NCBI GenBank assembly: GCA_964418575.1
Contig: CAYQMI010000043.1
Span: 1 to 28,441, forward strand
Reading direction: 5' to 3'
Length of the DNA stretch: 28,441 bases
Source of the DNA: Glaciecola sp964418575
GTDB lineage: Bacteria > Pseudomonadota > Gammaproteobacteria > Enterobacterales > Alteromonadaceae
Shown: piece by piece, positions 1 through 7,862 of the stretch
Layout: each line of letters opens with the position of its first letter
How positions within the stretch are numbered: the stretch's first letter is position 1
Made by a program: the position numbers and the translations under genes
The notes under the pieces: generated by a model
What the model was told of the DNA's origin: nothing
The model's input: only the letters and a program-made list of their open reading frames with translations
Database searches by the model: none

Positions 1-55
1 TATGCAGCGGATTGCAAATCCGTGGATCTCGGTTCGACTCCGGGTTCCGCCTCCA
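1..55 (+). tRNA. tRNA-Cys (GCA), 5' end cut off by the window
   Basis: This is the 3' part of a tRNA. It has an anticodon stem-loop with GCA in the loop TTGCAAA, a T-arm containing GGTTCGACTCC, an acceptor 3' strand and an encoded CCA at 53-55. The sequence closely resembles E. coli cysT. The D-arm and 5' acceptor strand lie before base 1. It is followed 26 bases later by tRNA-Leu(UAA), the same order as in the enterobacterial glyW-cysT-leuZ operon, so a tRNA-Gly probably lies just upstream of the window. Confidence 0.93.
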
Positions 56-81
56 ATCCTAGCATACACTAGCAGTACAGT

Positions 82-168
82 GCCCGGGTGGTGAAATTGG
101 TAGACACAAGGGATTTAAAATCCCTCGCCAGTAATGGTGTGCCGGTTCAAGTCCGGCCCCGGGCACCA
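82..168 (+). tRNA. tRNA-Leu (UAA)
   Basis: This is a complete 87-base class II tRNA. The acceptor stem GCCCGGG pairs with CCCGGGC before the encoded CCA at 166-168. The anticodon stem AGGGA/TCCCT encloses the loop TTTAAAA, with anticodon TAA at 116-118. A long variable arm is present, as expected for leucine, and the T-loop reads GGTTCAAGTCC. It is very close to E. coli leuZ. The T-rich stretch just after the CCA may help termination. Confidence 0.97.
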
Positions 169-354
169 TTTATTTTATTTTCAAATGCTAGCAGTCCATC
201 AAAATGCATGGCCCTCCATGCAGCCTATCAACAAACGTTTATATCAATCCATCGTTCACTAGTTGCAAGTGTTTGACCATACATTTTTAAGGTCTTGTAT
301 TGCAATTTAATCGCTTTGCTTCAATAATAACTAAAAGAGCAAAAAAGACGAAAA

Positions 355-894
355 ATGAAAATAATCATCACTTTATGTTTAATAATTTTATTGAGCGCGT
401 GCTCAAACACTGTCGCTATTAATCAACAGTACACCGCTAATAATTATTCGGTAATTTTGCTTCCTTCATTTGATGGTGATGATTCAGATTTTGTTTACGA
501 ACGCTTTTTACATGCTTTTGCTACGCAAAGCGACTTTACATTTATTACTCAAGAAATAGTGCAGCAAAGCGCAGAGAATTTAGGTCTCGCGGAGTTGCTT
601 GAGAAGAGCCCTAAATTGGCGCTCAAGCAAATTGCAGAGTCGTTAAACGCTGATGCCTTTATGTTAGGAAAAGTGCAGATTGGCAGGATTCAACTGGCTG
701 CTACTAAAACCTCGGTTTCAGTGAATCTGCAATTAATTGATACGCAAAGCGGTGATATTGTTGCAAGTAGTCTGGAAGAAACAGATTCATTATTTTTTAG
801 TCGCGAGAGAATGTTAGAAGATGTCACTTTAGAAAGTGTTAAATATTATCAAGACATTTTTGCCATTTTACCTCCAAATACACAAATGCAATAA
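355..894 (+). CDS. CsgG/LpoB-like lipoprotein, copy 1
   Basis: This 179-aa protein has a lipoprotein signal peptide: a hydrophobic stretch and the lipobox LSAC with the lipidated Cys at 16. No Asp follows the Cys, so outer-membrane sorting is likely. The body has an ILLP strand, the motif GDDSDFVYER, then ADAFMLGKV and LQLIDTQSGDIVASS. This pattern recalls the CsgG/LpoB/TolB-N-like alpha/beta fold, where a predicted strand carrying LID..TG..V precedes the C-terminus. It is a clear paralogue of the next gene (969-1520), with the same motifs in the same order. The assignment is by motif shape only and the function is unknown. LpoB-like proteins activate peptidoglycan synthases and CsgG-like ones form secretion pores, but nothing here decides between these. 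Confidence 0.72.
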   Translation: MKIIITLCLIILLSACSNTVAINQQYTANNYSVILLPSFDGDDSDFVYERFLHAFATQSDFTFITQEIVQQSAENLGLAELLEKSPKLALKQIAESLNADAFMLGKVQIGRIQLAATKTSVSVNLQLIDTQSGDIVASSLEETDSLFFSRERMLEDVTLESVKYYQDIFAILPPNTQMQ

Positions 895-968
895 ACTTCA
901 TGCCTGCAATTTCAGTTGAAACAGTTTACTGTCGCTCGTGATTTAAAGTGCTCTGGGAAATTTAGAAA

Positions 969-1520
969 GTGAAATTGCATATTATTAACTTCGCTGCCCT
1001 CTTTTTATGCGGCTTTTTTCTGCTAGCCTGTGGGTCTACGCCAAGTGTTCATGGAAAATTTTCAAATACTCAATATCAGCGCATTTTATTGCCGAAAATA
1101 CCGGGCGATGTATCTGATTATGTCAACAAGCGACTCATTCAGGACTTAAACACAATTAACTCTATTGAAATACTAGGTCCTGCTGATATTCAGGCTTTGG
1201 CTACTGAAATGAAACTGGTTTTGCCTAACTATACGCCCACTGTTGATGAAATGAGAAACTTTGCTAAAAAGCTAGAGGCTCAAGCTTTTATTCTTGGTAG
1301 AGTTCGCTCAGGAGCGATGGCAATCTCTGAAAGCACAACGATTCATTCGAGCATTCAACTTGAGCTTATTGATACTGCAACTGGTGAGGTGATGGCGAGC
1401 AGTTTCGAAGAGGATAGTAGTTTATCACCCCTAATGCTCAGCAGTAAGAGTCTTGAGAATGTAACAACTAAAGCTACTGGCGATTTCCGAGAAGTAATTC
1501 GCAGTTTGTCACTTGAATAA
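969..1520 (+). CDS. CsgG/LpoB-like lipoprotein, copy 2
   Basis: This 183-aa lipoprotein starts at GTG. The signal peptide runs to about residue 20, with lipobox LLAC and Cys21. The body repeats the landmarks of the upstream gene: ILLP, GDVSDYVNKR, AQAFILGRV, LELIDTATGEVMASS and then an acidic EE..SL segment. The two proteins look like products of an old tandem duplication that have diverged strongly in the middle third. The gap to the upstream gene is 74 bases with no terminator visible, so the two are probably co-transcribed. The GTG start is supported by a full signal peptide directly after it; the ribosome binding site is weak. Fold assignment is inference and the cellular role is unknown. 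Confidence 0.7.
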   Translation: MKLHIINFAALFLCGFFLLACGSTPSVHGKFSNTQYQRILLPKIPGDVSDYVNKRLIQDLNTINSIEILGPADIQALATEMKLVLPNYTPTVDEMRNFAKKLEAQAFILGRVRSGAMAISESTTIHSSIQLELIDTATGEVMASSFEEDSSLSPLMLSSKSLENVTTKATGDFREVIRSLSLE

Positions 1521-1553
1521 ATAGCCAGCTAAATCATGCAAACGGAATAAAAT

Positions 1554-2600
1554 ATGTTTGGTTTCAGACGTAAACGAAACACAACTAAAATTCTTTTAGC
1601 TGCAATAGCAAAAGATGAGGCCGCATATTTACCAGAATGGATTTTTCATCATTTGTATTTCGGTTTAGATCAAATACAAATCTACGTAAACAGAACGAGT
1701 GATAACACCCAAGATATTGCTGACTACTTTTCAAGCAACCCAAAAGTCTCTTTTATTAATTCCGATGAATACTTTTTTGATGGCGCAAAAAACCCACAAA
1801 TAGATTTGTACAAGGCGGTTTTTGCAAATGCATTCAAGAGTGGCTTCTCTCATGTTTTGTTTATAGATATTGACGAGTTTTGGACGCCATTGAATTTACA
1901 ATCAAGCATCCAAAGCCTGGTTTCAAATGTTCAAGATGCAGACACTATAAGTTTTCAGTGGTGTAACAAATTAGAGTCTTCGGAGTTATTCTCTCCTGCG
2001 CTAAGCCCCTTAATTCAGGTGTTAAGGGCTCCACAGGTTAAATCTGTTCTAAAACTTACCCGTAATGTCCCTAAAAAAATGCATCCTCATAATATTATGG
2101 ATGAAACTATGCTGCAAAAACTGTCAGATGGCTCGATATTTCGGGGGGTTGACGAACGCATGTCTCGACTGAGAGAGAAGGAGCAATTTGGTCCACTAAA
2201 GCCCGCTTTTATTTTGCACCGTATTTTTCGAAGTCAGCAAGAGTTTGTAGCGATGCTCGCTAAGTTTAACCCTGAACAGCAAGTAAACCTAGCGGCGCCT
2301 ATTAAGCTAAATCGACGTAGGGGATATCCGGCAAGCACTCCTGACGAGCAAATAGCTTTCGACCTGTCAGCATTTGAAAAATATCATGCATATATAAACG
2401 AATCGCTTAGGCCATTGAGTGAACTTATAAAGCATGGGCAAAGCTTTGTACTTCAAGACTATCGGCGAGTTCTTAATATTATAGAAGCGGCAGACTCGAG
2501 TGCAGAGCCTTTGATTACAGCAACACTCAGAAATATAACGCTTGAAGAGCCTAAGCGGGCACATGCTGCCTTTTTGTCACGTGTAAATAAACAGCCATAA
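1554..2600 (+). CDS. Glycosyltransferase of the GT2/GT92-like type (Glyco_tranf_2_4)
   Basis: This 348-aa protein begins with a beta strand and a nucleotide-sugar-binding segment (ILLAAIAKDEAAYLPEW, residues about 13-29), then FHHLYFGLDQIQIYVN. This opening is typical of the Glyco_tranf_2_4/GT92-like group. A DxD metal-binding motif, D105-I-D107, lies in the hydrophobic context VLFIDIDEFW. There is no signal peptide or membrane span, so it should act in the cytoplasm on a nucleotide-sugar donor. The acceptor is unknown. It lies 33 bases after the lipoprotein pair and 88 bases before a sulfotransferase-like gene, which suggests synthesis of a decorated surface glycan. The remaining C-terminal part (about 200-348) shows no motif I recognise. 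Confidence 0.8.
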   Translation: MFGFRRKRNTTKILLAAIAKDEAAYLPEWIFHHLYFGLDQIQIYVNRTSDNTQDIADYFSSNPKVSFINSDEYFFDGAKNPQIDLYKAVFANAFKSGFSHVLFIDIDEFWTPLNLQSSIQSLVSNVQDADTISFQWCNKLESSELFSPALSPLIQVLRAPQVKSVLKLTRNVPKKMHPHNIMDETMLQKLSDGSIFRGVDERMSRLREKEQFGPLKPAFILHRIFRSQQEFVAMLAKFNPEQQVNLAAPIKLNRRRGYPASTPDEQIAFDLSAFEKYHAYINESLRPLSELIKHGQSFVLQDYRRVLNIIEAADSSAEPLITATLRNITLEEPKRAHAAFLSRVNKQP

Positions 2601-2688
2601 TTCAGTGTATATTTGTGTGCCCATGGCATGCTTTTACTACTGATTACTGTATACTTCACGCATTAAAATAAGGACATGTAAGATATTA

Positions 2689-3987
2689 ATGAATGTAAAT
2701 AATCTTAGCCAATACGACATCGTATTACATATTGGTTTGCCAAAAACAGGCTCATCAGCCATTCAAAAGTTTTGTTTGGACAATCAGGATTGGTTGGCTA
2801 AACAAGGTGTACTTTATCCAAAACATGGCATGGATAAAAATGGCGTTTCTGGCGGTCATGATTATTTTTATAAAACAATTCACAACAACGAACTTTCTCT
2901 TACCACCGAGTATATTGAAGAAACAATAAAAACCGCTAAAAAGAAGAAACAGGTAGTTTTGTTATCTAGCGAAGGCAGTCATATTTATTCGCAGCGTGTG
3001 CAAGAGGTGTTAACACCTTATAAAGTCTTGGTAATTGCATTTTTCCGCCACCCTTTTGAGAAGTTATTTTCGGCATTTAACCAAACGGTAAAGCGCCACT
3101 TCGTAAAACAAGCACTTGATGACTATGTGGAAAAGTCACTTAATGAAGATAAACCAATACTAGAGGGGAGGACGCTGTTTGAATATAAGGCTCGCTTTAG
3201 TAATTTTATTGTGCGTCCGTATCAAACTCAATTGTCGGGCCCAGGGTCAGTGGTTTACGAAATATTCAAGGTATTAGGTTTAGACACAGAATATGTGGAG
3301 TCTCACAATAAAGTCGGCAGAGTAAACAGTGGTTACTGCACGTCCGCGCTAGAACTTAAACGCCTATTAAACAACGTTCTTCCTCCCGATGATAAAAAGC
3401 TGAACTCAAAACTCGATCTCGAATTACAAGCAATTTCAGACAGTGGGCGTTATTCAGATATTCCACTTCGGAATTCGTTGTCAGCAGATACTCTAAGTAA
3501 TCTAAAGAAAAAATTCGAACCGGTCGTTGAGAACATCAATAAAACTTTCGGCATTACCTTACCTAATTTGTCTGAGACGCAAAGTACGTTTTCGTCACTG
3601 AACTTGTTATCTGAGATGATCGCTATTGTTCAACATCTTAAGCAAAACAGATCCCGTTTATACAATATTCTGCGTCAAAAAATTGTAGAGCATAATTGGA
3701 GCGATGTAGGGCCTGATCAACTAAAGCTCAGTGAACTTTTTGACCATACGATTGAATACCGGTACAAAGCAAAACAAGACTTTTATCACCCTAATGTAGT
3801 AAGGGGTATGCCTCAATTTACTGACGTCGACTTTTTTCGTGAAAACGCCAAACTATTTTGGTACCGCGGCGATGTAGAAACTGCATTTAAATTAATCGAC
3901 AAAGCTTTGGAGCTCAGAAATGGCCCCGTTATCAGAAAGCTACATGAACAGATTAAGAACGATTATTTAAAGCAAAATGCTTCTTAA
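2689..3987 (+). CDS. Sulfotransferase family protein with long C-terminal extension
   Basis: This 432-aa protein has the two PAPS-binding signatures of sulfotransferases. The 5'-phosphosulfate loop is IGLPKTGSSAIQ (residues 15-26). The 3'-phosphate motif is RHPFEKLFSAF (120-130), with Ser128 in the expected place. An intervening strand ends in LLSSEGSH (91-98). The catalytic domain fills roughly the first 270 residues. The rest is longer than usual, and its last 45 residues (WYRGDVETAFKLIDKALELR) read like a TPR-type helical pair. It probably moves sulfate from PAPS to a carbohydrate or lipid. The glycosyltransferase next door supports a glycan target, but the substrate cannot be read from the sequence. 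A weak AAGGA lies about 15 bases upstream of the ATG. Confidence 0.8.
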   Translation: MNVNNLSQYDIVLHIGLPKTGSSAIQKFCLDNQDWLAKQGVLYPKHGMDKNGVSGGHDYFYKTIHNNELSLTTEYIEETIKTAKKKKQVVLLSSEGSHIYSQRVQEVLTPYKVLVIAFFRHPFEKLFSAFNQTVKRHFVKQALDDYVEKSLNEDKPILEGRTLFEYKARFSNFIVRPYQTQLSGPGSVVYEIFKVLGLDTEYVESHNKVGRVNSGYCTSALELKRLLNNVLPPDDKKLNSKLDLELQAISDSGRYSDIPLRNSLSADTLSNLKKKFEPVVENINKTFGITLPNLSETQSTFSSLNLLSEMIAIVQHLKQNRSRLYNILRQKIVEHNWSDVGPDQLKLSELFDHTIEYRYKAKQDFYHPNVVRGMPQFTDVDFFRENAKLFWYRGDVETAFKLIDKALELRNGPVIRKLHEQIKNDYLKQNAS

Positions 3988-4065
3988 GGCCCAGTGTCGA
4001 CAACGTCAATTTAATGCAAAATATTCGCTTAATGCATAGCAACGCTGGTTATTAAAGGAGATATA

Positions 4066-4971
4066 ATGCTCAAGTCTGAAATATCAGTCAGTCAACTTAA
4101 AACTAAGCTCGATCAGTCCTCGCTAGTGCTTCTTTTTACAAGTATGAAAGACGCGCCGGTAAATAAGTCAAAAACCATGGAACAACATCCCAATGAGTAC
4201 ATACCTAATTCATTGTTTTTTGATTTTCAAAACGTGGTTGTTGATGTTACCTCTAGCCTAAGCAATACCATGCCACCCATAACAGTTTTCGAGCGAGAAG
4301 TAAGAAAACTTGGCATTAATCTTGGCTCTGAGATTGTTGTTTATGACGATTTTGGTAACTTTTGCGCGTCACGCGTTTGGTTTATGCTAAAAAACATGGG
4401 GCATGAAAAAGTCTTCGTTTTACAAGGGGGACTAGAAGCGTGGATATCACAAGGTTTAGATACCGCAACTAGCCTTGTTAGCTCTAAAGCACAAGGAGAT
4501 TTCGTCGCTCGTCCTAGCCGTGACTATCAGTTTGTTGATAGGGCATTTATTGCAAAACACGTCGTAAATTCCACAAAGAAACCCACGCCGCTGCTGGATG
4601 CGCGGAGCCAAACAAGATTTAGTGGTGAAGAGCCTGAAGCAAAGACCCATCTTAGGGCAGGGCATATTCCCAATTCTGTTAATATTTACTATAAACAGAT
4701 ACAGCAAAGCGATGGAAGTTTTGTTTCTCTGGAAGAACTCAGAGATATATTTAACTCAACACTAGCAAGCACAGACAATCAAGTACCTATCGCGTTTAGC
4801 TGCGGAAGTGGGGTAACCGCTTGTATACTCGCACAAGCCGCTGATGCATTGGGACACAAACCGCTTTATGTCTACGACGGTTCTTGGTCTGATTGGGGCT
4901 CGCAAACAAAGCTTCCAATTGCGACTTCTTCTAATAATATGAGCAACACGGGCCCAAACGATGGGCTTTGA
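4066..4971 (+). CDS. sseA: 3-mercaptopyruvate sulfurtransferase-like tandem rhodanese
   Basis: This 301-aa protein carries two rhodanese domains. The N-terminal one (about 5-130; VVYDDFGNF, SRVWFMLKNMGH, LQGGLEAW) is structural. The C-terminal one (about 155-285) carries the active-site loop with Cys246 in CGSGVTA, the loop typical of mercaptopyruvate sulfurtransferases rather than thiosulfate-specific rhodaneses. LLDARSQTRFSG and RAGHIPNSVNI are standard domain landmarks. It would transfer sulfur from 3-mercaptopyruvate to thiol or cyanide acceptors in the cytoplasm. The start is fixed by a strong AAAGGAG at 4054-4060, five bases before the ATG. Its last 11 bases overlap the start of the LysE-family exporter, suggesting coupled translation and a link to cysteine or sulfur balance (inference). 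Confidence 0.9.
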   Translation: MLKSEISVSQLKTKLDQSSLVLLFTSMKDAPVNKSKTMEQHPNEYIPNSLFFDFQNVVVDVTSSLSNTMPPITVFEREVRKLGINLGSEIVVYDDFGNFCASRVWFMLKNMGHEKVFVLQGGLEAWISQGLDTATSLVSSKAQGDFVARPSRDYQFVDRAFIAKHVVNSTKKPTPLLDARSQTRFSGEEPEAKTHLRAGHIPNSVNIYYKQIQQSDGSFVSLEELRDIFNSTLASTDNQVPIAFSCGSGVTACILAQAADALGHKPLYVYDGSWSDWGSQTKLPIATSSNNMSNTGPNDGL

Positions 4972-5587
4972 CTTTAGTGTTTGGATAGCAATAGCCGTCA
5001 TGCATGGTTTTGCGGTAGCCAGCCCAGGCCCAGATTTTGCTGTGGTCATGAAACAAAGCCTTCAGCAAGGTCGGCGCGCTGGCGTAATCACGAGCATAGG
5101 GGTAGGTACAGGTATATTGCTGCATGTTGCTTATTCAATACTAGGGGTAAGCATTTTGATTAAGGCCACACCGTGGCTATACAACAGTTTAATATATGCC
5201 GCTGCTGCGTATTTAGTATGGATGGGAATAGGGGGGCTGCGCAGTAAGTCTGCCAATGGCGGTAGCGATGCAAGCGAAGTGATCACGCAACACTCTGGTT
5301 TAAAGGCTTTTATGGTTGGCTTTATTACAAACGGTTTAAACCCGAAAGCAACTTTGTTTTTTTTAACTTTATATACTTTAGCTATTCCCGCACAAACGAG
5401 CGTCATCGTTAAAGGTTTTTACGGCGTATATTTAGCCTTTGCCACCGCCTGCTGGTTTATATTAGTCAGTGTAATGGTAAGCCATCAAAGAATTCGTAAA
5501 GCCTATGTCTCTCATGGATACATGTTTGACCGCTTAATGGGCGCTGTACTTATACTTATGGCAGTTTTATTAGTGGTGACTCAATAA
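4961..5587 (+). CDS. LysE/RhtB family amino-acid exporter
   Basis: This 208-aa inner-membrane protein has about six hydrophobic segments. The family hallmarks are the N-terminal VASPGPDFAVVMKQSL (residues about 19-34), the following GRRAGVITSIGVGTG, and GFITNGLNPKATLFFLTL in the middle. It belongs to the RhtB/LysE superfamily, whose members export threonine, homoserine lactone, lysine or cysteine and O-acetylserine. The exact substrate cannot be told. The start codon lies inside the 3' end of the sulfurtransferase gene, with an 11-base overlap. That coupling makes a sulfur amino acid, as in the EamB/YfiK branch, an attractive guess. No strong Shine-Dalgarno site is visible, which fits re-initiation by coupled ribosomes. 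Confidence 0.88.
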   Translation: MGFDFSVWIAIAVMHGFAVASPGPDFAVVMKQSLQQGRRAGVITSIGVGTGILLHVAYSILGVSILIKATPWLYNSLIYAAAAYLVWMGIGGLRSKSANGGSDASEVITQHSGLKAFMVGFITNGLNPKATLFFLTLYTLAIPAQTSVIVKGFYGVYLAFATACWFILVSVMVSHQRIRKAYVSHGYMFDRLMGAVLILMAVLLVVTQ

Positions 5588-5682
5588 TTGGTGTTACCAT
5601 TATTCTTACGATTAGCGGCACGATAATGACCGCACAATGCTGCAAAGTCTGTTAATACAGATAGCAATAATAGACGGATAAT

Positions 5683-6411
5683 ATGAAAAACGACGCTCAT
5701 ATTCAGCGCATGCTGGCAAAAGAATACAATTTTGATGTAAAGCAAGTCTTAGCTCAGGCAAGGGTCTTAAGCTCACAAAATAATTGGACCTTAGTGCAGG
5801 GGATTTTAGCTCTTTTTGCAACTGCCTTAGTATTGGGCTTTATATTTATCAGCGTCTTCGACATCCAAACGCCCGATCAAGTTGCACAATTGAGCGATAC
5901 ACAAAACGCGGTAGCAAGTTTGATAATTAACGTGGTTTTAGCGCCATTATTTGCCGGACTGTCTATGTTGGCGATAAGTACTGCCAGAGGTTTACCCGCA
6001 AAAGCAATAAACGTATTTAGCTATATCAGCTATATTTTGCCGTTGGGTGTCGCGACTTTATTGATATCGATTGGTATCGACATAGGGATGATACTCTTGG
6101 TTGTTCCCGCACTTTATGTTTCGATGGCAACAACATTCACTTTGCCTTTGATTGTTGACAAGCAGCTTACCCCTATATCTGCTTTAATTTTATCTATTCG
6201 CATGGCAAACGCGTACCTATTTCAAATGACGGTAATATATTTGATATTCATTGCTTTATTTGTGGGCGTAGTACTTACCTTTGGCTTTGCTTTAATTTGG
6301 GTAGGTCCATACTTCTTTAACGTTAGAGCAGTTCTGTATACGGAGCTGTTTTGCTCTAAAAGCGATGATGAATCATCAGAATCTGACAGTTCAGGAGTAT
6401 TTGATGCATAA
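5683..6411 (+). CDS. Multi-pass inner-membrane protein of unknown function
   Basis: This 242-aa protein has a soluble N-terminus (about 1-38), then five or six hydrophobic stretches, roughly at 40-63, 83-105, 112-133, 136-158 and 185-222. The C-terminal tail is acidic and Ser-rich (DDESSESDSSG). The pattern of a long hydrophobic segment, the sequence PALYVSMATTFTLPLIVDKQ and an amphipathic helix recalls YciC/GPDPase-membrane-domain proteins, but I see no catalytic motif. It overlaps the glucosaminidase gene by 8 bases (ATGCATAA at 6404-6411), so the two are translated together. That suggests an envelope-related role. Function unknown. Confidence 0.68.
   Translation: MKNDAHIQRMLAKEYNFDVKQVLAQARVLSSQNNWTLVQGILALFATALVLGFIFISVFDIQTPDQVAQLSDTQNAVASLIINVVLAPLFAGLSMLAISTARGLPAKAINVFSYISYILPLGVATLLISIGIDIGMILLVVPALYVSMATTFTLPLIVDKQLTPISALILSIRMANAYLFQMTVIYLIFIALFVGVVLTFGFALIWVGPYFFNVRAVLYTELFCSKSDDESSESDSSGVFDA
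6393..6397 (+). promoter_or_regulatory. Ribosome binding site deciding the bax start
   Basis: AGGAG lies six bases before the ATG at 6404. It rules out the longer reading from ATG 6365, which has no such site and lacks a hydrophobic start. The protein beginning at 6404 opens directly with a membrane anchor. Confidence 0.75.
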
Positions 6412-7180
6412 AATTAAAATCGTTTCACTTGCTGCCCTCAGCGTATTCCTACTAATTGTTTTCATTCTAATATTCCAGCCTTCCCCCTCTATAGTAGAAG
6501 ATTTCCCCGAAGTCGAGCATGCGAGCGATCCAGTCCCTGATTTTTCAGTTTATGCTGATGTGACCGACAAAAAGCAGGCTTTTTTCGACTATTTACGGCC
6601 TGCAGTTGAGGCTCAGAATGCTTACTTACTTCGGGTTCGCCAATATATTCAGGGTTTACAAGCAAAAGTCGCTCAAGGGGAAAGTTTAAGCGAAGGCCAA
6701 CAAGAAGAAATTGACTGGCTAGTAAATGAATACAGAGTTGATGAGGATCAAAGCCAACGGCAAGTGTTTGATGCACTATTGCGCCGCATCGATATAATTC
6801 CTGTAGAGTTAGTATTGGTGCAAAGCGCTAACGAGTCAGCTTGGGGAACTAGCCGCTTTGCAGTAGAGGGATACAATTTTTTTGGTATGTGGTGTTTTGT
6901 AGAAAACTGCGGCTTTGTGCCGAATCGTCGTAATGAAGGGGCTATTCATGAAGTCGCAAAATATGATGACTTATCCAGCGCAATGTACTCATATATGCGA
7001 AATTTAAACCGTCATCCAGCATATGAAAAACTCAGAACAATAAGAGCACAGTTAAGAAACACACAGCAAGACATAACGGCTATGAAGCTCGCTGAAGGAT
7101 TAGAAGACTATTCTGAACGTGGAGAAGAATACATTGATGAATTACAAAATATGATAAGAACCAATCGGGAGTTAATTTAG
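6404..7180 (+). CDS. bax: Bax-type glucosaminidase, membrane anchored
   Basis: This 258-aa protein has a single N-terminal membrane segment (residues 4-24) and then a periplasmic part. Residues about 115-250 form a glucosaminidase domain (GH73-like, as in Bax and FlgJ). The predicted catalytic Glu144 lies in LVQSANESAWGTSRFA, followed by NFFGMWC and YSYMRNLNRHPAY. Such enzymes cut between N-acetylglucosamine and N-acetylmuramic acid in peptidoglycan; E. coli Bax itself is poorly characterised. Cys164 and Cys169 are close together and may form a disulfide in the periplasm. It overlaps the upstream membrane-protein gene by 8 bases, and its stop shares a base with the GTG start of the DUF2987 gene, so the three form a tight operon. 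Confidence 0.88.
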   Translation: MHKIKIVSLAALSVFLLIVFILIFQPSPSIVEDFPEVEHASDPVPDFSVYADVTDKKQAFFDYLRPAVEAQNAYLLRVRQYIQGLQAKVAQGESLSEGQQEEIDWLVNEYRVDEDQSQRQVFDALLRRIDIIPVELVLVQSANESAWGTSRFAVEGYNFFGMWCFVENCGFVPNRRNEGAIHEVAKYDDLSSAMYSYMRNLNRHPAYEKLRTIRAQLRNTQQDITAMKLAEGLEDYSERGEEYIDELQNMIRTNRELI

Positions 7181-7848
7181 TGTTGAAGTTTTTCAGTAAA
7201 ATACAAATTGTTAGCAGTGTTTGTATTGGCGTTGTTTTAAGTCTATCAGTGACTAGCATGGTTCACGCTGAGCAGCTGGAGGTTGCTTATAAGACATTTC
7301 ACTCTCACGTACGCAAATTAGACAATGACGATACACAAGCGCTGCAATTCGCCTTTGGTTTTGTAAATATCGATACTAATCGACTCTGCCAAATAAACAG
7401 TGCGAGAATAAGCACACAAAAGCAACAAATCCCACTAGAGGTCAGCAGTGAGAACCGATTTACCATCCCCAATGAAAAAGCACTTAGAATGGCAGACGCG
7501 CTTATTATTCTCGATTTAGTGGAAGCGGCAAATAAGTGTGACATTTCAGTACAGCTAGAGACAAAAGCTGAGTATTTAAAACGCTCTTACAGCTTTGAAG
7601 AACTTCAGTTTATCTATCAGCAATACGAGGCCTTTTTTAATGAGATGGGCAGTTTCATGTCTTTTATGATGCCATCGGTAGAGGGCTTAGTGATACAGTT
7701 TGAGGATCAAAGTTACACCGCAAGCATGGCAAATGGCTACGACATCACGCAGGGGACTTTGACTTTGACTGATGAGTTTTTTGTACAAGAGAAACCTTTA
7801 AATCTACCCATGAAACCGTTACGCATAACCGCGCTAGCTAGCAAATAA
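7180..7848 (+). CDS. DUF2987 family periplasmic protein
   Basis: This 222-aa protein has a Sec signal peptide ending in VHA, with cleavage expected after residue 30. The mature part resembles DUF2987, a family I know from Shewanella and Alteromonas; no function is established. Landmarks are LEVAYKTFHSHV, FAFGFVNIDTNRLCQI and a LADAL-like segment. It has two cysteines in the mature part, about Cys67 and Cys121. The GTG start shares its first base with the stop of bax, and a GGGAG lies about eight bases upstream; the adjoining TTG at 7183 is an alternative. Position suggests an envelope role linked to the glucosaminidase. The gene ends 14 bases from the convergent rssA. Confidence 0.72.
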   Translation: MLKFFSKIQIVSSVCIGVVLSLSVTSMVHAEQLEVAYKTFHSHVRKLDNDDTQALQFAFGFVNIDTNRLCQINSARISTQKQQIPLEVSSENRFTIPNEKALRMADALIILDLVEAANKCDISVQLETKAEYLKRSYSFEELQFIYQQYEAFFNEMGSFMSFMMPSVEGLVIQFEDQSYTASMANGYDITQGTLTLTDEFFVQEKPLNLPMKPLRITALASK

Positions 7849-7862
7849 AAGGCCTAGCTTGA

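Noticed and set aside
88..276. Open frame of 62 codons over tRNA-Leu
   Set aside because: It runs through the tRNA gene and has no ribosome site or family features.
5583..5604. Hairpin at the end of the LysE-family gene
   Set aside because: AT-rich stem with a bulge and no T run after it; too weak to call a terminator.
6365..6403. Longer start for bax
   Set aside because: It would overlap the upstream gene by 47 bases, without a ribosome site; the ATG at 6404 has AGGAG and opens with the membrane anchor.
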